From the NCBI GenBank assembly GCA_051748565.1, contig JBNJHN010000011.1, forward strand, positions 1 through 46,014: a stretch of DNA of 46,014 nucleotides, written 5' to 3'. This stretch comes from SKPH01 sp051748565 (lineage in GTDB: Bacteria > Bacillota > Dethiobacteria > DTU022). Position numbers and translations under genes: made by a program. Shown one piece after another: positions 33,297 to 42,250 of the stretch; within the stretch, counting starts at the first letter, position 1, and each line of letters starts with the position of its first letter. The notes under the pieces were generated by a model. That model was given only the letters and a program-made list of their open reading frames with translations, was not told where the DNA came from and ran no database searches.

Positions 33297-33343
33297 CTGC
33301 TGTTTCAAACTCCTGTCTGCTTTTAACAGTTTTCATAAATGTT

Positions 33344-34903
33344 TTAAAGCGGTATATTTCCGTGTTTCCGACGGGGCTTTTCTTCACATTTGGTCCTCAT
33401 CATCTGCAGGGCTGAAATTAACCTGGCCCTTGTTTCCTGAGGTTCGATCACATCATCAAGCAGCATTTTACCGGCAGGATTGAAGGGGTTTGAGTAATAA
33501 TAGTCATAGTCCCTGATCCTTTTTTCCCGTTCTGCTGCCTGGTCTTCAGCTTCTGTCAGTTCCTTTTTAAAAATGATATCTACGGCGGCGGCCGTATCGA
33601 GAACGACCGGTTTGGCGATAGGCCAGGCAAACATCTGGTCAACTTCAGTCCCTTTGCAGCACATGGCCATAACAGCGCCGCCATAGTTCTTGCGCATATT
33701 CAGTGTAATCTTGGGAACTGTTGCTTCTGAATATGCATAAAGCATTTTAGCGCCATGCCTGATTATCCCTCCATATTCCTGATCTTTTCCGGGCATAAAT
33801 CCGGGCACATCGACCAGGTTAACCAGGGGGATGTTAAAAGCATCACAGAACCTGATGAAACGGGCCCCTTTATCTGAAGAGTCGATATCGAGGCATCCGG
33901 CCATGATCAGCGGCTGGTTGGCGACAATTCCAACCGTGTTTCCGTTGAGCCTGGCGAAACCGATTACCAGGGTTTGTCCGAATTTAGGAAGAATCTCCAT
34001 GAAATCCCCGTTATCGACAATGCGGAAGATAACTTTTTTGACATCATAAGGGACACGAAAGTCATCGGGAACAATCTCCATCAGGTCTTCAGTGGTTCGT
34101 GCTGGATCGTCGCCTGTATTAACAAGAGGAGGATTTTCGATGTTGTTAAGTGGAAGGAAGCTGAGCAGCCTTTTTATTCCCTGGAGGCACTCCCGGTCAT
34201 TCGGATAAACAAAATGGGCATTGCCGCTTGTTTCGGAGTGTACTTTAGATCCGCCGAGACTCTCAATATCCATTTGTTCTCCGGTAACGGCTTTGATTAC
34301 TCCGGGACCGGTAATAAACATCTGGCTGGTGTTTTCAACCATAAATATGAAATCGGTAATCGCCGGCGAATAGACTGCCACCCCGGCACAGGTACCCATT
34401 ATTGCCGAGATTTGAGGGATCACCCCGGAAGCTTTTGTATTGCGATGAAACATACCGGCAACATTACGGGAAGCGGTAAAGCCCTCGTGAATCCTGCCCC
34501 CGCCGGATTCATAAAGCCCGATCAGGGGAGCCCCCATCATGATTGCCTTGTCAATCGTATAACAGATCTTTGCGCCGTGTGTGGTGCCGACTGATCCACC
34601 CAGAACTGTCACATCTTCAGAAAAAATAAAAACCAGCCTGCCGTCAACGGTCCCATAACCGGTGACTACTCCGTCGCCGGGGAATTTCTTTTCCTGCATA
34701 TTGAAATCGTAACACTGGTGTTCTGCAAGGGTATTAAATTCAATGAAACTGCCGGGATCCAGGAGAAATTCGACCCTTTCCCTCGCGGTTAGCTTGCCCC
34801 GGGAGTGCTGCTTCTCAATGGCTTTTTCTCCTCCGCCAAGCTTTGCTTTTTCTTTCAGAGAGCGCAGCCTTTCGGTTTCAGTTTGATAGGTTCTGTCAGG
34901 CAT
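33344..34903 (-). CDS. Acyl-CoA carboxyltransferase subunit (propionyl/methylmalonyl-CoA type)
   Basis: 519 residues, typical of PccB/MmdA. Motifs: KLGGGEKAIEKQHSRGKLTARERV at the N-terminus (cited in part), SGGGRIHEG (N-domain acyl-CoA site), the oxyanion-related GTCAGVAVYSPA, NQPLIMAGCLDIDSSDKGAR and the C-terminal RKHGNIPL tail found in methylmalonyl-CoA decarboxylase alpha subunits and propionyl-CoA carboxylase beta subunits. It moves CO2 between biotin and propionyl- or methylmalonyl-CoA. Biotin carrier, biotin carboxylase or decarboxylase membrane subunits are not in the window, so direction and partners are unknown. ATG with GGAGTG upstream on the minus strand; convergent with meaB, 47 bases between. 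Confidence 0.92.
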   Translation of the reverse strand: MPDRTYQTETERLRSLKEKAKLGGGEKAIEKQHSRGKLTARERVEFLLDPGSFIEFNTLAEHQCYDFNMQEKKFPGDGVVTGYGTVDGRLVFIFSEDVTVLGGSVGTTHGAKICYTIDKAIMMGAPLIGLYESGGGRIHEGFTASRNVAGMFHRNTKASGVIPQISAIMGTCAGVAVYSPAITDFIFMVENTSQMFITGPGVIKAVTGEQMDIESLGGSKVHSETSGNAHFVYPNDRECLQGIKRLLSFLPLNNIENPPLVNTGDDPARTTEDLMEIVPDDFRVPYDVKKVIFRIVDNGDFMEILPKFGQTLVIGFARLNGNTVGIVANQPLIMAGCLDIDSSDKGARFIRFCDAFNIPLVNLVDVPGFMPGKDQEYGGIIRHGAKMLYAYSEATVPKITLNMRKNYGGAVMAMCCKGTEVDQMFAWPIAKPVVLDTAAAVDIIFKKELTEAEDQAAEREKRIRDYDYYYSNPFNPAGKMLLDDVIEPQETRARLISALQMMRTKCEEKPRRKHGNIPL

Positions 34904-34996
34904 TATAATTCACTCCATTTAAGTCAAATATAAATCGGCCTGTCCGGGGTTGGGGGCGAAGCAAAAGCGGTTTATAATCGGAATAAAACTGGAAAT

Positions 34997-35025
34997 ATTA
35001 TACCTTCAGGCCAAAGCAAAGTCAA
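34997..35025 (-). promoter_or_regulatory. Sigma-A-type promoter for the carboxyltransferase gene
   Basis: On the minus strand TTGACT (35025-35020), 17-base spacer, TATAAT (35002-34997). Leader of about 90 bases to the start codon at 34903. Confidence 0.75.
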
Positions 35026-35068
35026 TGGCCGCGAACAGTCATGGCCCTTGATCACCTAAAGGTCAGGG

Positions 35069-35097
35069 TTGACCGATTTCGAACTCTTCAGTAAAAT
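35069..35097 (+). promoter_or_regulatory. Sigma-A-type promoter for the enoyl-CoA hydratase-family gene
   Basis: TTGACC (35069-35074), 17-base spacer, TAAAAT (35092-35097). It lies ~45 bases downstream of, and back-to-back with, the minus-strand promoter. The element GGTCAGGGTTGACC (35061-35074) is a palindrome covering the -35 and could be an operator. Confidence 0.7.
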
Positions 35098-35149
35098 CCA
35101 AGGGAGTATTGCTTTAAGAAAAATATAAGCCGGATAAGGGGTGGCCCTC

Positions 35150-35926
35150 TTGCAATATTTTAAGCTCAGCAGAGAAGATGGTATAACTGAAATCCTGATT
35201 GATCGCCCAGCCCAGCGAAATGCTTTTAGTGACGAGATGTGGATAGGACTGGCAGAAATTATGCAGTCTTGTTCGGCCGACACAGATACAAAGGTTGTAA
35301 TCATTACCGGGGCGGGAAACACCTTTGCTTCCGGGGCAGACATAACTCAGCTTAAGGACTTAACCGACAAAAATATGCGCCATCACTACCTGTGTTGTGT
35401 CGAAAGGGCAATTGAAAGTATTATCGATTGCCCCCATCCCGTAATTGCCATGATAAACGGTTGGGCTATCGGAGCGGGCTGTGAGCTGGCAATTGCCTGC
35501 GATATACGAATCTGCTCGGCAGAAGCGAAATTCAGCGTTCCCGCGGCAAAACTGGGTATTGTTCTGCATCATAGTTTAATCCAGAGAATTTTGAACCTGG
35601 TTGGTATGGCGGCAGCCAAAGAACTTTTGTTTGTCGGGGATCCTGTTTCTGCAGATCGGGCATACGCTCTCGGGCTTGTTAACAAAGTTACCTCCGCACT
35701 GGAACTAAGGGCTGCCACCACCGAGATGGCACGAAAAATTGCCGGTAATGCACCGCTGGCAGTAAGAGGGATGAAAAAAGCTCTGACCCGCCTGTCTGAA
35801 CCTGATCTGCCAAAAGATCAGAGCGACCTCGAGCAGCTTGAAAAAATAGCCTTCGAAAGTGATGATTTTATAGAAGGCGCCACTGCTTTTATGGAAAAAA
35901 GAAAACCGGTCTGGAAAGGAATATAA
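35150..35926 (+). CDS. Enoyl-CoA hydratase/isomerase-family protein lacking the second catalytic Glu
   Basis: 258 residues from TTG 35150 (AAGGGG at 35136-35141); GTG 35141 is an alternative giving three more residues. Crotonase fold: FASGADI oxyanion segment (59-65) and Glu112 (GAGCELAIACD) match the family. The segment that normally reads P-E-x-x-L-G has Ala132 instead of Glu (FSVPAAKLGIV), so a standard hydratase acid/base pair is incomplete. Crotonase-fold decarboxylases and some other members also lack this Glu. Next to a carboxyltransferase gene and meaB, methylmalonyl-CoA decarboxylase or isomerase activity is an alternative to hydration; not decided. Confidence 0.85.
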   Translation: MQYFKLSREDGITEILIDRPAQRNAFSDEMWIGLAEIMQSCSADTDTKVVIITGAGNTFASGADITQLKDLTDKNMRHHYLCCVERAIESIIDCPHPVIAMINGWAIGAGCELAIACDIRICSAEAKFSVPAAKLGIVLHHSLIQRILNLVGMAAAKELLFVGDPVSADRAYALGLVNKVTSALELRAATTEMARKIAGNAPLAVRGMKKALTRLSEPDLPKDQSDLEQLEKIAFESDDFIEGATAFMEKRKPVWKGI

Positions 35927-35994
35927 CCGGAAGGGGAACCTGTTCGAAAAAGATAAGCTTTCCGGAAAAGCTGTTTCTTTTGTAAGCCGGGGGG

Positions 35995-36000
35995 TATAAT
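35995..36000 (+). promoter_or_regulatory. Probable -10 element of the envelope-polymer operon
   Basis: TATAAT at 35995-36000, about 40 bases before the sugar transferase start. The -35 area (TGTTTC, 35972-35977) is a weak match, so an activator or alternative start may be involved. Confidence 0.4.
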
Positions 36001-36041
36001 AATATTAAAGTATCTTCTCTCAGGCAGAAAGGGTGTTGGCT

Positions 36042-37403
36042 GTGGTTGAAGAGAACAACAGCAGGGTTAAAGTAGCCGGCATCCCCAAGTGGCTGGTAGC
36101 TCTGGTTGACATAGCCCTGGTCAACCTGGGGCTCTATTTTGCCCTTGTGATTATTACCGGTGAACTGCAGGGTTTTCAGATTGCGCCATTGTTTTTTTTG
36201 CTGCCCCTCATATCGCTGATTACGGTTTTCCTCTTTAACAGTCTAGGGCTTTACTCCCGTCAGCGCAGCGGTTTTACGCCAATTGTACGCTCACTGGTTA
36301 CCGGAGTAATTGGTTTGACCTTTTTTTCGATCTTCTTTGTTTTCTGGACCAGGACATTTATCTTTCAACAGAGCGTCTTCCTGGCCGCACCGATAATCCA
36401 ACTTGTATTGCTGCTTGGATGGCGAATACTTTACTGGCGGCTGGAGCTCTGGGTGCACGGGCAGAAGAAGCTTGTGGTTATAGGCAGTGGCAATGAAGCC
36501 GACCATGCCCTGGAAAAAATTATGTGCCTGCCACAGGGTATTTTTGATGTGACCAGGGTATTGCCTCCGGAAAAATTAGGCGAACTGTCCCATTGGCTAA
36601 AAGAGACCGATGCGGTATTAATTGCAGGTTCGCTCAATATGGACCAGAAAAATAAGGTAATCCGGGATAGCTTTGACCTGAACAGGGAAGTCTTCATCGT
36701 GCCCGATCTTTATGAGATCATCCTTACCAGGGCGTCGATGACCCAGGTTCACGATACTCCGGTAATAGAATGTGAGGACATGCAGCTCTCATTCGTGCAG
36801 CTTTTTGTAAAGAGAAGCTTTGATCTGGCCGTTGCCCTGGTCCTGGCCCTGCCGGCCCTGTTATTACTGTTAATTACGGGACTGGCGGTAAGTTTATCAT
36901 CGCCCGGCCCGGTGATCTTTAGCCAGGAAAGAGTCGGTTTCAGGGGACGACCCTTTATTTTATACAAGCTGCGGACTATGATTGTCGATGCTGAAGGTGA
37001 AAGCGGGCCGGTCTTTTCGATGGAAGAAGATGATCGGGTTACCCCTGTGGGCCGTTTCCTGCGGGCCACCAGGCTTGACGAGCTGCCCCAGCTCTACAAC
37101 GTGCTGCGCGGTGATCTCAGCATTGTCGGCCCGCGTCCCGAAAGACCTTATTTTGTGGAGAAATTCCAGAGCGAGATGCCTGAATACAAGCTGCGCCACC
37201 TGGTTAAACCGGGAATTACCGGTTTGGCACAGGTTAACGGTTACTACGCTACCGACTCGCAGGATAAACTGCGCTACGACCTTTACTACCTGTCCGATTA
37301 CTCTTTGCTGCTCGATTTCAGGATCCTGCTGTTAACTATACCGACTCTTTTCAACAGGGAAGCGGCAAAAGGGGTCAGAAAAGAAGCTGTTGAAAGAGAA
37401 TAG
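36042..37403 (+). CDS. Polyprenyl-phosphate sugar phosphotransferase (WbaP/CpsE type)
   Basis: 453 residues from GTG 36042 (AAAGGG at 36028-36033; upstream GTG 36033 and TTG 36036 lie on or beside that site). Four N-terminal membrane segments, a nucleotide-binding-like middle domain (KLVVIGSGNEADHAL), then the bacterial sugar transferase domain from ~265: KRSFDLAVALVLALP with a membrane hairpin, YKLRTM, RVTPVGRFLRATRLDELPQL, GDLSIVGPRPERP and KPGITGLAQVNG. It transfers a sugar-1-phosphate from a UDP-sugar to undecaprenyl phosphate, starting a repeat unit of capsule, teichoic-acid-like or exopolysaccharide. Leads the region 4 gene set. Confidence 0.93.
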   Translation: MVEENNSRVKVAGIPKWLVALVDIALVNLGLYFALVIITGELQGFQIAPLFFLLPLISLITVFLFNSLGLYSRQRSGFTPIVRSLVTGVIGLTFFSIFFVFWTRTFIFQQSVFLAAPIIQLVLLLGWRILYWRLELWVHGQKKLVVIGSGNEADHALEKIMCLPQGIFDVTRVLPPEKLGELSHWLKETDAVLIAGSLNMDQKNKVIRDSFDLNREVFIVPDLYEIILTRASMTQVHDTPVIECEDMQLSFVQLFVKRSFDLAVALVLALPALLLLLITGLAVSLSSPGPVIFSQERVGFRGRPFILYKLRTMIVDAEGESGPVFSMEEDDRVTPVGRFLRATRLDELPQLYNVLRGDLSIVGPRPERPYFVEKFQSEMPEYKLRHLVKPGITGLAQVNGYYATDSQDKLRYDLYYLSDYSLLLDFRILLLTIPTLFNREAAKGVRKEAVERE

Positions 37404-37424
37404 CAAACCTATCCGGAGGTATTT

Positions 37425-38702
37425 ATGGCTGAAATCTTAATTTTAGGCGGTGGGGTGGCCGGGATATCTGCGGCCTGGCATGCCGGCAGAGCAGGGCGGG
37501 AAGCTGTAATTTTTGAGGCTAAAGAGCGCTGGGGCGGGCTGCTTGATTACTTTGAAGTTGATGGCTTTCGCTTCGACAATGCCGTTCATTTTGCTTTTAG
37601 CAGTAACAAAGAATACCGTGCTGTGCTTGAAATGACCGACTATATCAAACACTTTCCCGAGCCTTATAACTATGAGCAGGGAAGATGGCTGAAACATCCT
37701 GTACAAAATAATCTTTATCCTCTTCCAGTTGAAGAAAAAGTTGAAGCGATTAAAAGCTTTATCGGCAGACCTGATCGGGGGGTTAATTCTGATTACCGGC
37801 AGTGGCTGGTGGAGCAATTCGGAGAATATATTGCCGGTCGTTTCCCGGCCCGCTATACCGAGAAATACTGGACAGTTCCCGCGGATCATCTAAGCACTGA
37901 TTGGATCGGCGACCGTCTCTACCGGCCAACCCTTGAAGAGGTGCTTTTTGGGGCAATGACAGAGCGCACTCCTTCAACTTATTACCTGCCTGAAATGCTT
38001 TATCCGAGCCGGGGTGGATATCGCATATTTCTCGAGCCTCTAATCGATAACCTTGACCTGCGCACCGGCAAAGAAGCTATTTACCTGGATCCTGCCAGGC
38101 GCCTGGTTAAGTTTAAAGACGGTTCATCTGAGTACTACGACCATCTGGTCAGCAGTGCTCCTTTACCCGAGCTGATCGGTATGATTGAATCGGCACCTTC
38201 GGCGGTCATTGAAGCAGCCTCATCACTCTGGGCTACTTCAGCTGCTCTTGTTTCACTCGGTTTTAATAATCCACAGGCGGGTGACCATCTCTGGTTTTAT
38301 ATCTATGATCGTGATATCAAGCCGTCACGGGTCCATGCCCCTTATCGCAAATCGCCGGCGAATGTTCCAGAGGGCTGCAGTTCTCTGCAATTTGAAACTT
38401 ATTTTTCCCGGAATAGCAATCTAAATTGCGCGGGTGAAGAGCTTATTGAGCATGTCATAAAAACGGCAGAACAGATGCAGCTGGCTTCAAGGAGCGATAT
38501 TGTCGTGACCGATTACCGCATTTTACCTTACGCAAACGTGGTATTTGATCACGGTATGGTTAAGCGGCGCGACTTTGTTTTGGATTATATCGGAAAGTGC
38601 GGAATCCTGCCGGTCGGACGTTTTGGAGAATGGGATTATCTATGGGCAGACCAGAGCTTTTTGAGCGGCAAAAAGGTAGAATCTTTGCCCTTCGTGTTAT
38701 AA
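37425..38702 (+). CDS. FAD-dependent protoporphyrinogen-oxidase/UDP-galactopyranose-mutase-like protein
   Basis: 425 residues, ATG with GGAGGT upstream. FAD-binding Rossmann motif LGGGVAGISAAWHAGRAG (6-23), then WGGLLDYF and LKHPVQNNLYPLP, features found in NAD(P)-binding amine-oxidase-like and UGM-like proteins of polysaccharide clusters. No transmembrane segment. In this context a nucleotide-sugar isomerase or lipid-linked sugar modification is more plausible than haem synthesis. Exact reaction unknown. Confidence 0.8.
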   Translation: MAEILILGGGVAGISAAWHAGRAGREAVIFEAKERWGGLLDYFEVDGFRFDNAVHFAFSSNKEYRAVLEMTDYIKHFPEPYNYEQGRWLKHPVQNNLYPLPVEEKVEAIKSFIGRPDRGVNSDYRQWLVEQFGEYIAGRFPARYTEKYWTVPADHLSTDWIGDRLYRPTLEEVLFGAMTERTPSTYYLPEMLYPSRGGYRIFLEPLIDNLDLRTGKEAIYLDPARRLVKFKDGSSEYYDHLVSSAPLPELIGMIESAPSAVIEAASSLWATSAALVSLGFNNPQAGDHLWFYIYDRDIKPSRVHAPYRKSPANVPEGCSSLQFETYFSRNSNLNCAGEELIEHVIKTAEQMQLASRSDIVVTDYRILPYANVVFDHGMVKRRDFVLDYIGKCGILPVGRFGEWDYLWADQSFLSGKKVESLPFVL

Positions 38703-38744
38703 TTTAGGCAGGAAGTTCTCTGATTTTAAAAGGGGGTAGAGTTG

Positions 38745-40286
38745 ATGGAAAATGATCGGGAAAAAAATCTTTATCCAAACCAGCCTGATCAGAAACAGAA
38801 ATCCCCGCAAAGTTCTGTCGGGCCGGAGAGAAATAAAGAAGCCGGCCCCGGAGAGAATAAATCAAAATTTGATGAGCTTAATTGGAATGAGCCAAAAAAA
38901 AACGCTCCCTTTAATAAAAGGAAGACGAAAGCATCGCGCAGCAGGCTGAAAATAGCGCTGTTGATTATCGCCGGGGTGCTGGGTTTGATGCTTGCAGCTG
39001 CAGGCACCTATGTAATGGCTTTTTATGGTGAAGTTAAGGAAACACAGCGTGTACTGCTCGATGATGCTGTTTTTGATCAGGGATATGATATAAGCGCTGC
39101 TTTTCCTGAACATATTGTTAATATCGGAATGCTCGGTTTTGATCGCGGTTGGAACCGTGAGGCTTACGGTGAATACCTTTTCCGCCCTGATATGCTTGCT
39201 GTTTTTACAATTAATTTCGAAACAGATGAGATATCGGTGGTGCGTATACCACGTGATTCATACGTACCTATCTACGGTATGGACGGCTTCCACGACAAGA
39301 TAAACCATTCTTACTATAACGGTTACCGGCGCGGAGGGGGAGAGGACAATCATGCTGATGGTATCCGCTACACTCTGCATACCGTCAGCAATGTTTTAGG
39401 CGGCATCCCCATCCACTACTATATATCTGTCGATATGTACTCAATTATCGAGTTAGTCGACGCCATGGGCGGAATCTATTACGATGTCGAAGAAGAAATT
39501 ATCGACAAACACTGGGAGATAGGCAGGGTTTTGGTGCCTGAAGGCCCGCAGTTAATGGACGGGAAAACCTTTTTGCGCTACCTGCAGTACCGTGATGATA
39601 AAACCAAACAGGATTACGGACGTATCGATCGGCAGATGAACCTGCTGAAAGAGACTTTTTATTACCTGCGGGAAAAAGGGCGTATAACCGATATCCCTGC
39701 TACTTACCGCATCTACAAAGATTATGTGGAAACCGATCTGTCATACACCCAGATTGCAGCGCTGGCTTACTATGGGCGCGATATTGAAGTTTCAGATGAC
39801 AATATGCATTTTTACACTCTGCAGGGAAGCGGGCAGATGAAGGACGGTATTTGGTACCAGGTTCTGAATCAGAAAGATCGGGTACAGGTCATTAAGGAGG
39901 TATTCGGTATAGATGCGGAGCCCTGGCCGCCGATTGTGCTCAAAGACAGCCCTGAATATCTGGAAGAACAGGAAAGAAAAAGGCTGGAAGAAGAACGGGA
40001 AGAAGGCCTTTCCCAGGGGATTTTCCGGGGCGGCCTTTTAGAAAGAGAAAGCGATGATGAGGAGGCCCAGCTTGTAGAGGTTCCCGATTTAAGGGGGATG
40101 ACTATTTTCGAGGCCGATCTGGAGCTCAGAAAAATTGGCCTGGTAATTGGCAGAGCGGATAGCCGTTATGATAGCTTCCTTGATAGTGGACTAATAATCC
40201 ATTCCGATCCGATAGCCGGCAGTTTAGTCAAAGATAAATCGGAAATAAACCTGGTTGTTTCTAAAGGACAGGAGAATGACAATTAA
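38745..40286 (+). CDS. LytR-CpsA-Psr (LCP) family protein with C-terminal PASTA domain
   Basis: 513 residues from ATG 38745 (AGGGGGT at 38731-38737; a TTG one codon earlier is less likely). A Lys/Asn/Pro-rich cytoplasmic tail (1-65), one membrane helix (~67-90), then the extracellular LCP domain with IGMLGFD, VVRIPRDSYVPIYG, HYYISVDMYSIIELVDAMGG and conserved Arg and Asp residues (RYLQYRDD). A charged linker (EEQERKRLEEEREE, ~408-420) leads to a PASTA-like domain (~443-508: VEVPDLRGMTIFEADLELRK to INLVVSKGQ). LCP enzymes attach polymers from undecaprenyl pyrophosphate to peptidoglycan; PASTA domains bind peptidoglycan fragments. The fusion is unusual and suggests substrate tethering. Confidence 0.92.
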   Translation: MENDREKNLYPNQPDQKQKSPQSSVGPERNKEAGPGENKSKFDELNWNEPKKNAPFNKRKTKASRSRLKIALLIIAGVLGLMLAAAGTYVMAFYGEVKETQRVLLDDAVFDQGYDISAAFPEHIVNIGMLGFDRGWNREAYGEYLFRPDMLAVFTINFETDEISVVRIPRDSYVPIYGMDGFHDKINHSYYNGYRRGGGEDNHADGIRYTLHTVSNVLGGIPIHYYISVDMYSIIELVDAMGGIYYDVEEEIIDKHWEIGRVLVPEGPQLMDGKTFLRYLQYRDDKTKQDYGRIDRQMNLLKETFYYLREKGRITDIPATYRIYKDYVETDLSYTQIAALAYYGRDIEVSDDNMHFYTLQGSGQMKDGIWYQVLNQKDRVQVIKEVFGIDAEPWPPIVLKDSPEYLEEQERKRLEEEREEGLSQGIFRGGLLERESDDEEAQLVEVPDLRGMTIFEADLELRKIGLVIGRADSRYDSFLDSGLIIHSDPIAGSLVKDKSEINLVVSKGQENDN

Positions 40287-40316
40287 CTTGAGACGTAATA
40301 AGGAAGATCAGAAAAG

Positions 40317-41291
40317 TTGAAAAATCTGTCTCCGAAACTCAAATTATATATTTCGCTGGGGATAATTTTTTCGATTATCCTGGTTTCTTTTTCGATTATC
40401 TTTTATGGTTTTTACCAGGTTTATTTTGCACCGGCAACACTTTTCAGCCGTGATTTTGATCACCGCGGAAGCGTGGAAGACTATTTTGAGGATAGAGTAA
40501 TTAATGTTGCAGTGCTCGGTTTACATAACCGAAACGAAGACAATACATTCGGTGATATTTATTATGTCGATACGATCCTGGTAGCTTCAATTAATTTTGA
40601 CCAGGATTCCCTGCAATTGCTGGCTATTCCCCGTGATTCATATGTTGATATTGCCCACATTGGACTAAAAGACAGGATCCGGCAATCGTACAGCTACGGC
40701 TATGAACAGAAAAGGGAAAACCGGCATGAAGAAGGAATTCGTTATACCATGGACACGCTCAGTCAACTGCTTGAAGATTTTGAGCTGCACTATTATATTG
40801 CCATGGATATAGAGGGTCTGAAGCAGTTAATTGATTCACTGGGCGGCGTTTACTATACTGTGGAAGAGCCGATGATCGGTTTTACACCGCAGGAATCTCT
40901 CGATGCCGGCCGGCAGCTTCTCGACGGCCGGGGTTACCTCACCTATCTGACCTACCGTGAACCTGATTCAAGGGATGATTTAAATAGAATGCACCGTCAG
41001 AAAGACCTGTTAATGGCTACTTTTAAATATTTCCAGGATATGGGCATATTTAATTATGTTATCCCCTCTTATTCCGCTTATCGTGAACATATATATACTG
41101 ATCTCAACTTTAACCAGGTTGCTGCTTTAGCCCTTTTTGCCGGTGAACGGTTAGAAGCAGACGCTATCCGTGATTATTCACTACAGGGTGAATATTTCCA
41201 AATCGGCGAGGGTGAAACCTATTACCTTTCAATAAATGAGTCTCAAAAAAGTGAACTGATTGATAATATGACTGGGGGACAAAGCAATTGA
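40317..41291 (+). CDS. LytR-CpsA-Psr family protein, second copy
   Basis: 324 residues, TTG start at 40317 with AAGGAAG at 40300-40306. One N-terminal membrane helix (~9-32) then an LCP domain: VAVLGLHNRNED, LAIPRDSYVDIAH, HYYIAMDIEGLKQLIDSLGG and YLTYREPDSRDDLNRMHRQ, with the arginine-rich pyrophosphate-binding pattern. No PASTA. It is clearly a paralogue of the preceding gene, indicating two LCP ligases for the envelope polymer or one for a different acceptor. It overlaps the epimerase start by one base. Confidence 0.92.
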   Translation: MKNLSPKLKLYISLGIIFSIILVSFSIIFYGFYQVYFAPATLFSRDFDHRGSVEDYFEDRVINVAVLGLHNRNEDNTFGDIYYVDTILVASINFDQDSLQLLAIPRDSYVDIAHIGLKDRIRQSYSYGYEQKRENRHEEGIRYTMDTLSQLLEDFELHYYIAMDIEGLKQLIDSLGGVYYTVEEPMIGFTPQESLDAGRQLLDGRGYLTYLTYREPDSRDDLNRMHRQKDLLMATFKYFQDMGIFNYVIPSYSAYREHIYTDLNFNQVAALALFAGERLEADAIRDYSLQGEYFQIGEGETYYLSINESQKSELIDNMTGGQSN

Positions 41292-42250
41292 TGGGATCCG
41301 GATCTGTGTCGATTAACAAATCCTGCCTGGTTACAGGGACCGCAGGTTTTATCGGATCTCATCTGGCCGGCCGCTTACTCGAAAAGGGCTGCCGGGTGAT
41401 CGGCGTTGACAGTTTTACGGACTACTATGACCCAAAAATCAAAGAAAAAAATATTAGTGGGCTGAATGGTTACCCATCGTTTACACTGTTCCGGGACGAT
41501 CTTATTGACATTGATTTCAGTCGTTTCAATGACGTTGAGTGGGTTTTTCACCAGGCTGCCCAGGCGGGGGTACGGGCAAGCTGGGGTAAGGAATTTGCCT
41601 GTTATACCCGTAATAATATTCTCAGCACGCAGCGCCTGCTGGAATGGGTCCGCAGCAGCAGGGTGGAAAGGCTTGTTTATGCTTCATCATCCTCTGTCTA
41701 CGGTGACACGGGAAAGCTCCCAATGCACGAAGAGGATCTGCCCCGGCCGCTTTCACCTTACGGGGTTACCAAGCTGGCTGCTGAACACCTTTGCAACCTC
41801 TATCATCATAATTTTTCAGTTCCGGTCGTCAGTTTGCGCTATTTCACCGTTTACGGGCCCGGGCAGCGGCCTGATATGGCTTTTCACCGTTTTATCAGCG
41901 CTATCCTCAGGGGCGAAGAGCTGGTTGTATATGGAAGTGGTGAGCAGACCCGCGATTTTACTTTTATCGATGACATAGTTGAAGCAAACCTTGCGGCAGC
42001 CCGGGCTGATCAAGCCGTGGGAAAGGTATATAATATTGGTGGCGGAAGCAGAATTTCAGTAAACGGGATACTGGAAATTATCGGGCGTCTTACCGGCCGG
42101 GAAATCAGGTTCAGGCGTGAGTCGGTACAGGCCGGTGACGCACCGCACACCTATGCTGACACAACCAGGGCGAGACAGGATTTAGATTTTATTCCAAAAA
42201 CCCCGCTCGAAAAAGGTTTGGCTGAAATGATTAAATCTTTTTGCGTGTGA
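41291..42250 (+). CDS. NAD-dependent nucleotide-sugar epimerase/dehydratase
   Basis: 319 residues from ATG 41291 (GGGGGA at 41276-41281); the adjacent TTG 41288 is possible. Extended short-chain dehydrogenase: NAD motif TGTAGFIGSHL, VDSFTDYYDP (UDP-glucuronate-epimerase-like), catalytic SSSSVYGDTG and Tyr-x-x-x-Lys (SPYGVTKLAAE), RYFTVYGPGQRPDMAFHRF. It probably converts a UDP-sugar such as UDP-glucuronate or glucose to its 4-epimer for the polymer. Ends convergent with, and overlapping by 20 bases, the DUF368 gene. Confidence 0.9.
   Translation: MGSGSVSINKSCLVTGTAGFIGSHLAGRLLEKGCRVIGVDSFTDYYDPKIKEKNISGLNGYPSFTLFRDDLIDIDFSRFNDVEWVFHQAAQAGVRASWGKEFACYTRNNILSTQRLLEWVRSSRVERLVYASSSSVYGDTGKLPMHEEDLPRPLSPYGVTKLAAEHLCNLYHHNFSVPVVSLRYFTVYGPGQRPDMAFHRFISAILRGEELVVYGSGEQTRDFTFIDDIVEANLAAARADQAVGKVYNIGGGSRISVNGILEIIGRLTGREIRFRRESVQAGDAPHTYADTTRARQDLDFIPKTPLEKGLAEMIKSFCV

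Noticed and set aside
33974..34594. 206-codon plus-strand open frame opposite the carboxyltransferase
   Set aside because: Lies entirely within the minus-strand carboxyltransferase gene; composition is rich in Cys/His and lacks any domain.
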